DNA from: SAR86 cluster bacterium AG-313-N18
Lineage (GTDB): Bacteria; Pseudomonadota; Gammaproteobacteria; Magnimaribacterales; D2472
Direction of reading: 5' to 3'
Assembly: GCA_003283765.1 (NCBI GenBank)
Contig: QBVY01000006.1
Location: forward strand, 1 to 56,090
Length of the DNA: 56,090 nucleotides
Shown here: positions 28,823 to 37,194 of the stretch, piece by piece
How positions within the stretch are numbered: the stretch's first letter is position 1
Layout: each line of letters begins with the position of its first letter
Translations under genes and position numbers: made by a program
Notes under the pieces: model-generated
What the model was told of the DNA's origin: nothing
What the model saw: the letters and a program-made list of their open reading frames with translations, nothing else
Database searches by the model: none

Positions 28823-29731
28823 ATGGCTAGAAGTAAACCTACAATCACATACAAAAAGAAAGATGAAATTGCCATAATTTCTTTGAACAGGCCTGAATAT
28901 AATAATGCACAAAATGGCAAAATGACCTATGACTTAGATAAGGCATTTAAAAGAGCTGTTGATGATGACGGGGTCAAAGTCATTATTTTAAAAGGAAATG
29001 GAAAGCATTTTTCAGCGGGCCATGATATTGGAACACCTGGAAGAGATGTTGATGTTGAGTACGATCGAAAATCTATGTGGTATGACCATACTAATAAACC
29101 TGGTGGAGAGTTTTGGTATGTTCGGGAGCAAGAAGTTTACTTAAACATGTGTAGGCGCTGGAGAGACATGCCAAAACCAACAATTGCCATGGTTCATGGC
29201 GCTTGTGTTGCAGGTGGGTGCATGTTGGCGTGGGTATGTGACCTCATTGTTGCATCTGAGGATGCTTTCTTTGCAGATCCTGTCGTGCGGATGGGAATTC
29301 CAGGAGTCGAGTATTTTGCTCATCCTTATGAATTAAATCCAAGAATTGCAAAAGAATTTTTATTTCTTGGAGAGCGAATGTCAGCAACAAGAGCATATGA
29401 AATGGGCATGGTAAATAAGGTTGTTCCTGCAGAGAATCTTGAGTCAACCGTAATGGAGATGGCAACAAAAATATCTGCAATGCCAAGATTGGGATTAACT
29501 CTTACCAAGCAAGCAATCAATCACGTAGAGGATCTTCAAGGTAAACGCAATGGGATGGAAGCTGCATTCGCATGGCATCATTTTTCTCATGCTCATAATG
29601 ATTTAACTACCGGCAATGTTTTATCAGGGTTTGATGCAAAGAAAATGGCTAAATCACAACGAACTAAAACCAAAAAAAATCCCTCAAAAAAAATTGCTAA
29701 AAAATCTACTGCTCAAAAGAAAAAAAAATAG
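28823..29731 (+). CDS. Enoyl-CoA hydratase/isomerase with lysine-rich C-terminal tail
   Basis: Crotonase-fold enzyme of 302 aa. The oxyanion-hole block is GKHFSAGHDIG and the second is ACVAGGCMLAWVCD. The start is taken at ATG 28823, 4 bases after the ipdB stop; an upstream in-frame ATG inside ipdB is unlikely. After the core ends, a tail of about 30 residues (MAKSQRTKTKKNPSKKIAKK… ending in KKKK) is almost all lysine, serine and threonine, which is unusual for a crotonase. It probably hydrates a ring C/D or side-chain enoyl-CoA, a role like that of ScdD in Comamonas; the exact step is inference. Confidence 0.87.
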   Translation: MARSKPTITYKKKDEIAIISLNRPEYNNAQNGKMTYDLDKAFKRAVDDDGVKVIILKGNGKHFSAGHDIGTPGRDVDVEYDRKSMWYDHTNKPGGEFWYVREQEVYLNMCRRWRDMPKPTIAMVHGACVAGGCMLAWVCDLIVASEDAFFADPVVRMGIPGVEYFAHPYELNPRIAKEFLFLGERMSATRAYEMGMVNKVVPAENLESTVMEMATKISAMPRLGLTLTKQAINHVEDLQGKRNGMEAAFAWHHFSHAHNDLTTGNVLSGFDAKKMAKSQRTKTKKNPSKKIAKKSTAQKKKK

Positions 29732-29743
29732 AAGAGAGACATT

Positions 29744-30799
29744 ATTAATAAGTTAACAGACATTCTAGGTTGTGATTACCCCATCATTCAAACCGCAATG
29801 GGTTGGGTTGCTATGCCCCAATTGGTTGCTGCAACCTCAAATGCTGGTGCTTTTGGTTTCTTAGCCCTGGCTACAGCTGGTCCTCAAGAGGCAATTGAAA
29901 TGATTGATGAAACAATGAGCTTGACTGACAAACCCTTTGGTGTAAATTTTCATATGTTCCAACCTGGAGCTGATGAGATTGTTCAAGCAGTTTTAGATAA
30001 AAACATTAAAGCTGTGAGTTATTCAAGGTCTCCAACACCAGACTATATAAAAGCATTCAAACAACAAGGGATTATCTGTATCCCAACTGTTGGAGCACTT
30101 AAACATGCAATTAAAGCAGAGCAGTTAGGCGCTGATGCTCTTGTGATACAAGGATCGGAAGGCGGTGGTCATACTGGATCGACGCCCACAACCTTATTGC
30201 TAAGTTCTGTTCTAGATAGTGTTGATATTCCAGTAGTTGCAGCGGGTGGGTTTCGCGATGGATCTGGCTTAGCAGCTTCTCTTGCATGGGGTGCATGCGG
30301 GATAGCCATGGGAACTCGCTTTATGATGACAAAGGAAAGTCCTGTTCCAAGTAAAACTAAGGAAGCTTATATTTCAGCTGAGGTTGATGAAATTAAAATA
30401 ACAAAAAAATTTGATGGGTTATCTCACCGACTTATTTTTAATAAATACATAGAAAAAATAGATCGCTCGAATCCTATCTCATTATTTTTAATGTCAGTGA
30501 CTTCTGCATGGAAATATAAGCAAATTACTAAAGCATCATTTGGCGATCTATTTAAATCTTTTTTTGCAATGCTTAAAGGAGATGATTTAACTATTTCGCA
30601 GTCAATTATGTCTGCTAATAGTCCAGCAATTATTCAAAAGGCAATGGTTGAAGGCTCTCCAAGTGAGGGTGCCATGCCATCTGGTCAAGTGGCTGGAATC
30701 ATAACCAATCTTCCTTCATGCAAAGAACTTATCGATCAAATCATGAGAGAATTCAATATCGCTGCTGATAATTTTAAAAAGGTTAAGGAGAAGTCATGA
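29744..30799 (+). CDS. ipdC: IpdC-like FMN reductase (nitronate monooxygenase family), ATT start
   Basis: TIM-barrel flavoprotein of the nitronate monooxygenase family. IpdC acts on the 5-hydroxy/5-oxo HIC-CoA intermediate before ring D opening. The first ATG (29798) cuts into the fold: upstream codons encode NKLTDILGCDYPIIQTA, which matches the IpdC N-terminus. No ATG, GTG or TTG exists between the previous stop (29729-29731) and 29798, so an ATT at 29744 (or 29741) with GAGAG 5 bases before it is proposed. The result is 351 aa against 355 in M. tuberculosis. Later blocks VQGSEGGGHTG, AAGGFRDG and GQVAGII … LPSCKEL match IpdC. Confidence 0.88.
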   Translation: MNKLTDILGCDYPIIQTAMGWVAMPQLVAATSNAGAFGFLALATAGPQEAIEMIDETMSLTDKPFGVNFHMFQPGADEIVQAVLDKNIKAVSYSRSPTPDYIKAFKQQGIICIPTVGALKHAIKAEQLGADALVIQGSEGGGHTGSTPTTLLLSSVLDSVDIPVVAAGGFRDGSGLAASLAWGACGIAMGTRFMMTKESPVPSKTKEAYISAEVDEIKITKKFDGLSHRLIFNKYIEKIDRSNPISLFLMSVTSAWKYKQITKASFGDLFKSFFAMLKGDDLTISQSIMSANSPAIIQKAMVEGSPSEGAMPSGQVAGIITNLPSCKELIDQIMREFNIAADNFKKVKEKS

Positions 30800-31557
30800 G
30801 TGTTGAAACCTGCATTAAAGATTACATTGCTGAAATTATTCTCGATTGCCCGCCTGTTAATGCATTGACTTCAACTGAATGGTTAGATTTGGCAACAAAT
30901 ATCGATAATCTTGCTCATAACAGTGATGTCAGAGTCATTTTAATATCAGCCAGAGGCAAAGGCTTTTGTGCTGGAGCAGACATTAAAGAATTGCAGGAGG
31001 ATCCAACTAAAATAAAAGATGTTAATGATGGTTGTTGGAAAACAGCAAGGGCAATTCATGTTTCAAATGTTCCTGTAATTTCAGCATGTCACGGCTTCAT
31101 TCTTGGAGGAGGTATTTTGCTTGCAGGAGCTTCTGATATTGTGCTGACTACAGATGATTCCTATTTTGGGCTGCCTGAAATTGATAGAGGTGCTCTGGGT
31201 GGAGGAGCTCATTTAAGTAGACTTTTTCCACTTCAGGCAGTTAGAAAAATGATGTTTACTGGAAAACCCATTTCTGCTCAACGAGCATATGAATATGGCT
31301 CAATTGAGTCTTTGCATCCTGATCTAGAGTCTGTCCGTGAAGCGGCGCTAGTTATTGCGCAAGACATAGCCTCGAAGAGCCCCATAGCCATGAACTTAGC
31401 TAAAAAAGCCTTAAATGAAATTGAAAATGGTAATGTCGATGAGCATTACAAGTCAGAGCAAACTTTTACTTTAGAGCTTTATAAATCTAGGGACTCTCAA
31501 GAAGCTAGAGATGCATTTGTTGAAAAAAGAGAGGCAGATTTTAAAGATGAAGATTAA
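30796..31557 (+). CDS. echA20: Ring-D-opening crotonase EchA20-like
   Basis: 253-aa crotonase that hydrolyses the five-membered ring D of HIEC-CoA in the family. It matches EchA20 block for block from memory: CPPVNALTSTEWLDLA near residue 18, GFCAGADIKELQ, GFILGGGILL, FGLPEIDRGALGGGAHLSR, and the C-terminal SEQTFTLELY … EARDAFVEKR. The ATG overlaps the ipdC stop by 4 bases (ATGA), so the two are translationally coupled. Enough of the EchA20-specific stretches are present to prefer it over a generic enoyl-CoA hydratase. Confidence 0.92.
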   Translation: MSVETCIKDYIAEIILDCPPVNALTSTEWLDLATNIDNLAHNSDVRVILISARGKGFCAGADIKELQEDPTKIKDVNDGCWKTARAIHVSNVPVISACHGFILGGGILLAGASDIVLTTDDSYFGLPEIDRGALGGGAHLSRLFPLQAVRKMMFTGKPISAQRAYEYGSIESLHPDLESVREAALVIAQDIASKSPIAMNLAKKALNEIENGNVDEHYKSEQTFTLELYKSRDSQEARDAFVEKREADFKDED

Positions 31558-32698
31558 TTTTACAAATGAACAAAATGCTTTTCGAAATGAAGTACGCGCT
31601 TGGTTGGGGAGCAATGTTCCGAAAACTCCACTTCTATCATTGGATACAAAAGAAGGTTTTGAGCAACATAGAGAATGGGAGAGAACCCTTAATAAAGGAA
31701 ATTGGTCAATGGTTACCTGGCCAAAAGAATATGGAGGTAGAGGTCTAGATTTAATTCAGTGGTTAATATTTGAAGAGGAGTATTATCGAGCCGACGCTCC
31801 AACAAGAGTCAATCAGAATGGAGTTTTTTTGCTTGGCCCAACTTTGATGGAGTTTGGAACTCATGAGCAAAAATCCAAATTTTTAAATGCCATGGCTACT
31901 GGTGATCATATTTGGGCTCAAGGTTGGTCAGAGCCTGGTGCTGGAAGTGATATGGCAGCCATTAGAACTACAGCTGTCCTAGAAGGCGATCATTATAAAA
32001 TAAATGGGCAGAAAACTTGGTCATCAAGAGCGACATATGCTGATTGGACTTTTGGTCTGTTCAGAACTGATTTAAATTCTGAAAGGCATAGAGGTTTGTC
32101 ATTTATATTAGTTCCATTGGATCTTCCAGGCATTACTGTTAGACCAATACCTCAGCTTGATGGAGAACCAGGATTTGCTGAAATATATTTTGATGACGTT
32201 GAAGTGCCTATAGAAAATCTACTTGGCGGTGATGGAGAGGGCTGGAAAATTGCTATGGCAACTGCAGGATTTGAGAGGGGTCTAATGTTAAGAAGCCCTG
32301 CTCGGTTTCAACAAACAGCTGCAAAATTACTCGAGCTTTATCTTACTAAACAAGATCACTGCTCTCCAATGATTCAAGCAAAGATTGTTGAGGCATGGGC
32401 TCAATCAGAGTCTTATGCTTTAAGTATTTACCATACCGCATCAAAAATGCTTGCTGGAGGTTCCATTGGTTCAGAATCAAGTTTAGGTAAGATTTTTTGG
32501 TCTGAACTTGATCATATGATGCATCAAACAGCTTTAAAAATTTTGGGAGCTAGTGCCGAGCTATCTCAAGAATCCCAAGATGATGCAGCAAGATGGATTA
32601 AAGGCTTTATGTTTTCTTATGCTGGACCAATTTATGCTGGTACAAATGAGATTCAAAAAAATATTATTGCCGAGAGATTATTAGGACTTCCAAGGTAG
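31547..32698 (+). CDS. Acyl-CoA dehydrogenase, alpha-type, steroid catabolism (FadE30-like)
   Basis: FAD enzyme of 383 aa. The start is taken at ATG 31547 (MKINFTNEQ), overlapping echA20 by 11 bases, since the longer frame adds residues absent from relatives. FAD- and substrate-binding blocks are GWSEPGAGSDMA, INGQKTWSSRA and the C-terminal YAGTNEIQKNIIAERLLGLPR. The sequence recalls mycobacterial FadE30, which dehydrogenates HIP-CoA side-chain intermediates. With the next gene it forms the adjacent pair typical of the alpha2beta2 acyl-CoA dehydrogenases of steroid catabolism. Confidence 0.86.
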   Translation: MKINFTNEQNAFRNEVRAWLGSNVPKTPLLSLDTKEGFEQHREWERTLNKGNWSMVTWPKEYGGRGLDLIQWLIFEEEYYRADAPTRVNQNGVFLLGPTLMEFGTHEQKSKFLNAMATGDHIWAQGWSEPGAGSDMAAIRTTAVLEGDHYKINGQKTWSSRATYADWTFGLFRTDLNSERHRGLSFILVPLDLPGITVRPIPQLDGEPGFAEIYFDDVEVPIENLLGGDGEGWKIAMATAGFERGLMLRSPARFQQTAAKLLELYLTKQDHCSPMIQAKIVEAWAQSESYALSIYHTASKMLAGGSIGSESSLGKIFWSELDHMMHQTALKILGASAELSQESQDDAARWIKGFMFSYAGPIYAGTNEIQKNIIAERLLGLPR

Positions 32699-32701
32699 AA
32701 G

Positions 32702-33739
32702 ATGAACTTTATTTTTACTGAAGATCAAATTCAATTTAAGGATGCTATTAAGTCTTTTTTAACAGACGAATGCACTCCTAAATCTATTAGAGAGGGATGG
32801 GAAGCAAAGCAATCTTTCAATCCAGATAGATGGCAAAGCCTGCTGGAGTTGGGTGTTTTGAATTCAAATCTGCCTGAAGCTAAGGGAGGCTTAGGCATGG
32901 ATCAGGTGACTTTAGCATTGATGATTGAAGAGATGGGTTATGCGGGTTTGCCAGAACCAGTTGCAGAACAAACCTTTCTGGTTAATGATTTGATGGCCTT
33001 GTTCCCAAATAGCATAAGACACGCCATTGAAGAAATTTATGATGCTGGCACTAAATATATTTCAATTGCTCATCCATTAGCTCCCAATCCATTGTTTGTA
33101 AAAGATTCAGTAGGACTTATTTTATTTGATAACTCCGAATGCAAGTTCATCGCAAAAAATGATATGGATTTCGAAATTATTTCTTCCAATGATCCATCTC
33201 GGGAGATATACAAGATAAATTCAATGGAGAATACAATCTCCTCATCTGAAAGTTTTAAAGAATTAAATTCTGCAATTTCTGAAAGAGGAGCGTTGATGAC
33301 AGCAGCTTTGTTAATTGGATTAGCGCAAAAGATGCTTGATTTAAGTTCAGCGTATGTTCGTGATAGAAATCAATTTGGGAAGCCGATTGGGTCATTTCAG
33401 GCCGTTAAACATATGTTGGCAGATGTTGCAGTGAGAATTGAGTTTGCAAAGCCTGCTGTTTATAGAGCGGCTTTTTCTTTGTCTGAAAATAATCCTAAAT
33501 CAGCTTTGCATTGTGCTCATGCAAAATTCATGTGCTCAAAAGCTGCTGAATTAGCTTGCAAAAATAGTATTCAAGCCCATGGAGCTATGGGTTATACCTG
33601 GGAGATGGATCTTCATATATATATGAGAAAGGCTTGGTCGATGATGGCTTGCTGGGGGAATGAAGACAATCAACAGGATATAATTTATAAGACACTTTCT
33701 TCATCAAGCGAAGAGCTTGGTGTTTTATATACTTTTTAA
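32702..33739 (+). CDS. Acyl-CoA dehydrogenase, partner subunit (FadE31/32-like)
   Basis: 345 aa, shorter than the first acyl-CoA dehydrogenase. It has the conserved RNQFGKPIGSFQAVKH block and QAHGAMGYTWEMDLHIYMRKAW, where the Glu of TWEMDLH aligns with a catalytic base seen in some heteromeric members. The N-terminal and middle beta domain are more diverged. It follows the first subunit by 3 bases, consistent with heterodimer subunits that share active sites. Whether it is active alone or depends on its partner is inference. Confidence 0.85.
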   Translation: MNFIFTEDQIQFKDAIKSFLTDECTPKSIREGWEAKQSFNPDRWQSLLELGVLNSNLPEAKGGLGMDQVTLALMIEEMGYAGLPEPVAEQTFLVNDLMALFPNSIRHAIEEIYDAGTKYISIAHPLAPNPLFVKDSVGLILFDNSECKFIAKNDMDFEIISSNDPSREIYKINSMENTISSSESFKELNSAISERGALMTAALLIGLAQKMLDLSSAYVRDRNQFGKPIGSFQAVKHMLADVAVRIEFAKPAVYRAAFSLSENNPKSALHCAHAKFMCSKAAELACKNSIQAHGAMGYTWEMDLHIYMRKAWSMMACWGNEDNQQDIIYKTLSSSSEELGVLYTF

Positions 33740-33752
33740 GGAGATAATTAAT

Positions 33753-34907
33753 ATGCAAGATGCATTTATAGTCAGCGCACTAAGAACTCCTGTAGGCAAG
33801 AAAAAAGGCACTCTATCTAATATGCACCCCGCAGACTTAGGGGCTGTTGTTCTTTCAGCTACCTTTGATCAGATTGATCTAGATCCTGGGTTGGTAGAGG
33901 ATGTAATTTTTGGTTGTGTAGATACAGTTGGGCCTCAGGCTGGTGATATTGCACGGACCTGCTGGTTAGCTGGAGGTTTGCCAGAGCATGTTCCTGGGAC
34001 AACCGTTGATCGTCAATGTGGCTCATCACAACAAGCAGTTCATTTCGCTGCCCAAGCAATTATGTCAGGTACTTCTGATGTGGTGATTGCAGGAGGTGTG
34101 CAAAACATGAATTTGATTCCTATATCTTATGCAATGATCGCAGGACAAGCATTAGGTTTTGAAGATCCATTCTCTGGATCTAAAGGCTGGGTTAATCGAT
34201 ATGGTAACAAGGAGGTAAGTCAGTTTAATTCTGCTCAAATGATCGCTGAAAAATGGAATATTTCTAGATCAGAGATGGAAAGCTATGCATATCACAGTCA
34301 TCAAAAAGCCATGAATGCGATAGAAAAAGGCTTGTTTAAAGATGAAATTGTATCGGTGGGAGACTTTAGTATTGATGAGACTCCAAGGGCAGAAACTTCA
34401 TTGGAAAAAATGGCTTCTTTGAATCCTCTGATTGAAGGGCATGACATTACAGCAGCAATTTCCTCGCAAAATGCTGATGCATCTTCAGCTATTTTAATAG
34501 TTTCAGAAAAGATTCTTAAGGAGCATGACTTAACTCCTTTAGCTCGCATAGCACATATCAGCGTAAGAGCAGATGACCCAATTTGGATGCTTACCGCGCC
34601 CATGCCTGCAACTGAGTATGCAGTCAAAAAATCAGGTATCAAATTAAATGATATTGGCCTAGTTGAAATAAATGAAGCATTTGCATCAGTTGCAATGGCT
34701 TGGCAGAAAGAAATGGATTATCCAATGAATCAAATCAATGTAAATGGAGGAGCAATAGCTCTAGGGCATCCTCTTGGCGCAACTGGCGCAAGATTGATGA
34801 CCACTTTGGTTCATAATATGAAAAGAGATAATATCAAATATGGTTTGCAAACAATGTGTGAAGGCGGGGGCCAGGCAAACGTTACAATTTTAGAGAATTG
34901 CTCATGA
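33753..34907 (+). CDS. fadA6: 3-ketoacyl-CoA thiolase, FadA6-like
   Basis: Thiolytic enzyme of 384 aa acting late in HIP degradation. ATG 33753 is chosen for the AAGGAGAT ribosome-binding site just upstream. The active-site Cys89 lies in DRQCGSSQQAV, with His339 in IALGHPLGATGA and Cys369 in MCEGGG. Strong FadA6 resemblance from memory: DIARTCWLAGGLPEHVPG, MASLNPLIEG, MLTAPMPATEYAV. The stop overlaps ipdF by 4 bases. Confidence 0.92.
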   Translation: MQDAFIVSALRTPVGKKKGTLSNMHPADLGAVVLSATFDQIDLDPGLVEDVIFGCVDTVGPQAGDIARTCWLAGGLPEHVPGTTVDRQCGSSQQAVHFAAQAIMSGTSDVVIAGGVQNMNLIPISYAMIAGQALGFEDPFSGSKGWVNRYGNKEVSQFNSAQMIAEKWNISRSEMESYAYHSHQKAMNAIEKGLFKDEIVSVGDFSIDETPRAETSLEKMASLNPLIEGHDITAAISSQNADASSAILIVSEKILKEHDLTPLARIAHISVRADDPIWMLTAPMPATEYAVKKSGIKLNDIGLVEINEAFASVAMAWQKEMDYPMNQINVNGGAIALGHPLGATGARLMTTLVHNMKRDNIKYGLQTMCEGGGQANVTILENCS

Positions 34908-35686
34908 ACAATTTAATGAATCCAAAATATCCTGAGGGAAGAAATCTTTTTCAAGATAAGAATATCTTAATAACTGCTGCTGCTGGGTCTGGAATTGGTT
35001 TTTCAACCGCAAAACGATTTCTTGAGGAAGGGGCGAATATTTTTATTTCTGATGTTCATCAAGGCAGGCTAGATGAGGCAATAGCAGGGTTGCGCAAATT
35101 AGAAATGGGTGAAGTAAATGGATGTATTTGTAATGTCACCAAAGATGAAGAAATAGAAGCAATGTTTAAAGAGGCTATTGCTTGTTACTCAAATTTAAAT
35201 GGTGTGATTAATAATGCTGGGCTTGGTGGAGAGTCTGCACTGGAAGATATGACCAATGATGCTTGGGATCTGGTAATGGACGTTACTCTCAATGGCGCCA
35301 TGAAAATTATGAGAGCTGCAATTCCAGTTCTGAAAGATACTCAAGGAGTCATTGTTAACAACGCATCAGTGCTAGGTTGGAGAGCGCAAGCAGGTCAATC
35401 TCATTATGCAGCTGCAAAAGCTGGAGTCATGGCTTTAACAAGATGTGTTGCATTGGAAACTGTAGATTATGGAATCAGAATTAATGCAGTAGCACCAAGC
35501 CTTGCAATGAATCCGCATTTATCCAAGACCAGTTCAGATGAGTTAATAGCTGAATTAGAATCAAAAGAAGCCTATGGAAGGGGAGCTGAGCCATGGGAAA
35601 TAGCAAATATTATTTTATTCCTTGCATCAGATCTTTCTTCATACATGACTGGTGAGATTATCTCCGCATCATCTCAAAGATCATAG
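34904..35686 (+). CDS. ipdF: IpdF-like SDR, 5-hydroxy-HIP-CoA dehydrogenase
   Basis: 260-aa SDR that in the family oxidises the 5-hydroxyl of the HIP-CoA intermediate. ATG 34904 is used (ATGA overlap with fadA6). By eye it tracks IpdF: TAAAGSGIG, NNAGLGGES, NNASVLGWRAQAGQSHYAAAK (Tyr/Lys catalytic pair), RINAVAPS, FLASDLSSYMTGEIIS. The glycine motif starts TAAAG in place of TGxxxG, also as in IpdF. One of the clearest orthology calls in the cluster. Confidence 0.93.
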   Translation: MNNLMNPKYPEGRNLFQDKNILITAAAGSGIGFSTAKRFLEEGANIFISDVHQGRLDEAIAGLRKLEMGEVNGCICNVTKDEEIEAMFKEAIACYSNLNGVINNAGLGGESALEDMTNDAWDLVMDVTLNGAMKIMRAAIPVLKDTQGVIVNNASVLGWRAQAGQSHYAAAKAGVMALTRCVALETVDYGIRINAVAPSLAMNPHLSKTSSDELIAELESKEAYGRGAEPWEIANIILFLASDLSSYMTGEIISASSQRS

Positions 35687-36379
35687 ATGGAAAAGCTTGC
35701 CTATCAACTTTGGAAAAAAGATGATGATAGTTTAGATACTTTTAAAGATGCGCTTCTTAACAACTTGAAAAAAGATATTGCCGAGTTAGTTTCAGCATTA
35801 CAAATCAATATCGCTGATGCAGACGTTGAACCAGCAAATAATTTAGCACAATCAAACTATCCTCCTGCACCAAATGCAGTGATATTCATTAAAGTTAAAA
35901 GTTACTTTTTGGCAGATACACTTGAAAGTTTCTTGGAAAAAATTACAAGCAAAGTTCATGGTTTTGTTGTGAGCGAATCAATTATTTTAGATAACTCAGA
36001 AAAAAGCCCTTTGGGCTCAAGATCAGAAGGATTTTCACAGGTGGTTCTTTTGGAGAAACCAGAAACAATGTCTGCATTTGATTGGTTTGATTATTGGACC
36101 AACTTCCACACAAAAATTGCCATTCAAACTCAATCTAATTTTATTTACGTCCAAAATACGGTCGTTAGACCCTTACAAAAAGCATCTCCTTCCTTTATTG
36201 CGATTATCGAAGAGTGCTTTCCTTTAGAAGCTATGACAGATCCAAAGGTTTTCTACAACGCTAAAAATAATCCAGAGCAATTTGCAAAAAATCTTCAGAT
36301 CATGATGGAAAGTTGTGAGAAATTTATAGATTTTAAAAAGATTGAGGTAATTCCCACAAGTCGGTATAGAATAATTTAA
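35687..36379 (+). CDS. EthD-like (dimeric alpha/beta barrel) protein, duplicated domain
   Basis: 230 aa, function unknown. The C-terminal half (about 115-230) reads like an EthD/stress-response alpha/beta barrel domain: VVLLEKPETMSAFDWFDYW then a helix and strand pattern, with SPSFIAIIEECF. The N-terminal half (about 1-110) has similar spacing (a beta-strand VIFIKVKSYFLADTLESFLEKI), so it may be a diverged second copy. EthD proteins sit beside redox and P450 enzymes in other degradation systems. Here it lies 1 base after ipdF and before an SDR and a P450. It may bind a pathway intermediate or support the P450; that is inference. Confidence 0.62.
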   Translation: MEKLAYQLWKKDDDSLDTFKDALLNNLKKDIAELVSALQINIADADVEPANNLAQSNYPPAPNAVIFIKVKSYFLADTLESFLEKITSKVHGFVVSESIILDNSEKSPLGSRSEGFSQVVLLEKPETMSAFDWFDYWTNFHTKIAIQTQSNFIYVQNTVVRPLQKASPSFIAIIEECFPLEAMTDPKVFYNAKNNPEQFAKNLQIMMESCEKFIDFKKIEVIPTSRYRII

Positions 36380-36409
36380 GCATATAAAGAATTTAAGAGA
36401 GAGAATAAT

Positions 36410-37183
36410 ATGAATGATCTAAAAGTTGCATTGGTTACCGGAGCTGCAAGTGGCATGGGCAGAATTTCTTCTAAAAGGTTGGCAGCTGATGGTGTGCATG
36501 TTGCAGCTGTAGATGTAAACGAGGAAGGATTAAATGATCTCAAGCAAGAATCAAATAATATCTCTATTTTTCCATGTGATTTATCTGATTCAAATGCCGT
36601 CAAGAGCATGGTTCAACAGGTCCAATCAGAAGTAGGCTCAATTGATAGAGTTACTCAAGCAGGAGCAGTAATGCCAATGGCTAGAATTCAAGATTTAGAC
36701 TCAACCTCAATAAATAATTTAATGAGAATTAATTATGAGGGAACTGTAAACATTGTGAGCAATGTTTTGCCATCAATGCTTGAAAAAAACACTGGTCAAA
36801 TAATACTTTTTGGTTCAATTGCAGGAATGTGTCCTCTTGAAAATATGTCAGCTTATTGCGCTTCTAAAGCAGCCGTAAATATTTTTGGTGAAATCTTGGC
36901 TAAAGAGGTTAAAGATACAAATATTAGAGTTATGGTAGTTTGCCCAGCTCAAACTGATACTCCTTTAATGAGATTTGTTGATGAGACTGACGCACCTGAT
37001 GCAATTAATACTGCGGTAAAAAAAGGTATGCTTTGTGATCCAGAGGAAGTGGTCGATCAAATCGAAAAAGATTTACTGACTGATAAAATTATTTGTTATC
37101 CTTCAAAAGAAGCCGTATACGCTACCAGGATAAGAAGATTTTTTCCTAATTATTGGTGGAAATTAGTTGCAAAAAATTCATAA
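36410..37183 (+). CDS. SDR of the steroid cluster, substrate unknown
   Basis: 257-aa classical SDR: TGAASGMG near residue 10, catalytic Ser in FGSIAGM and YCASK. The NNAG motif is replaced by QAGAV, an odd substitution. It also differs in its C-terminus (RRFFPNYWWKLVAKN), where basic and aromatic residues suggest membrane contact. It could act on a hydroxy- or oxo-group of the steroid (3-, 7-, 12- or 17-position) before ring cleavage. GAGAGAGAATAAT before the ATG gives a good ribosome-binding site. Confidence 0.83.
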   Translation: MNDLKVALVTGAASGMGRISSKRLAADGVHVAAVDVNEEGLNDLKQESNNISIFPCDLSDSNAVKSMVQQVQSEVGSIDRVTQAGAVMPMARIQDLDSTSINNLMRINYEGTVNIVSNVLPSMLEKNTGQIILFGSIAGMCPLENMSAYCASKAAVNIFGEILAKEVKDTNIRVMVVCPAQTDTPLMRFVDETDAPDAINTAVKKGMLCDPEEVVDQIEKDLLTDKIICYPSKEAVYATRIRRFFPNYWWKLVAKNS

Positions 37184-37194
37184 TAATTAATACG

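Noticed and set aside
29798-30799. True nitronate monooxygenase detoxifying nitroalkanes
   Set aside because: Family fold is shared, but the C-terminal blocks and operon position match IpdC.
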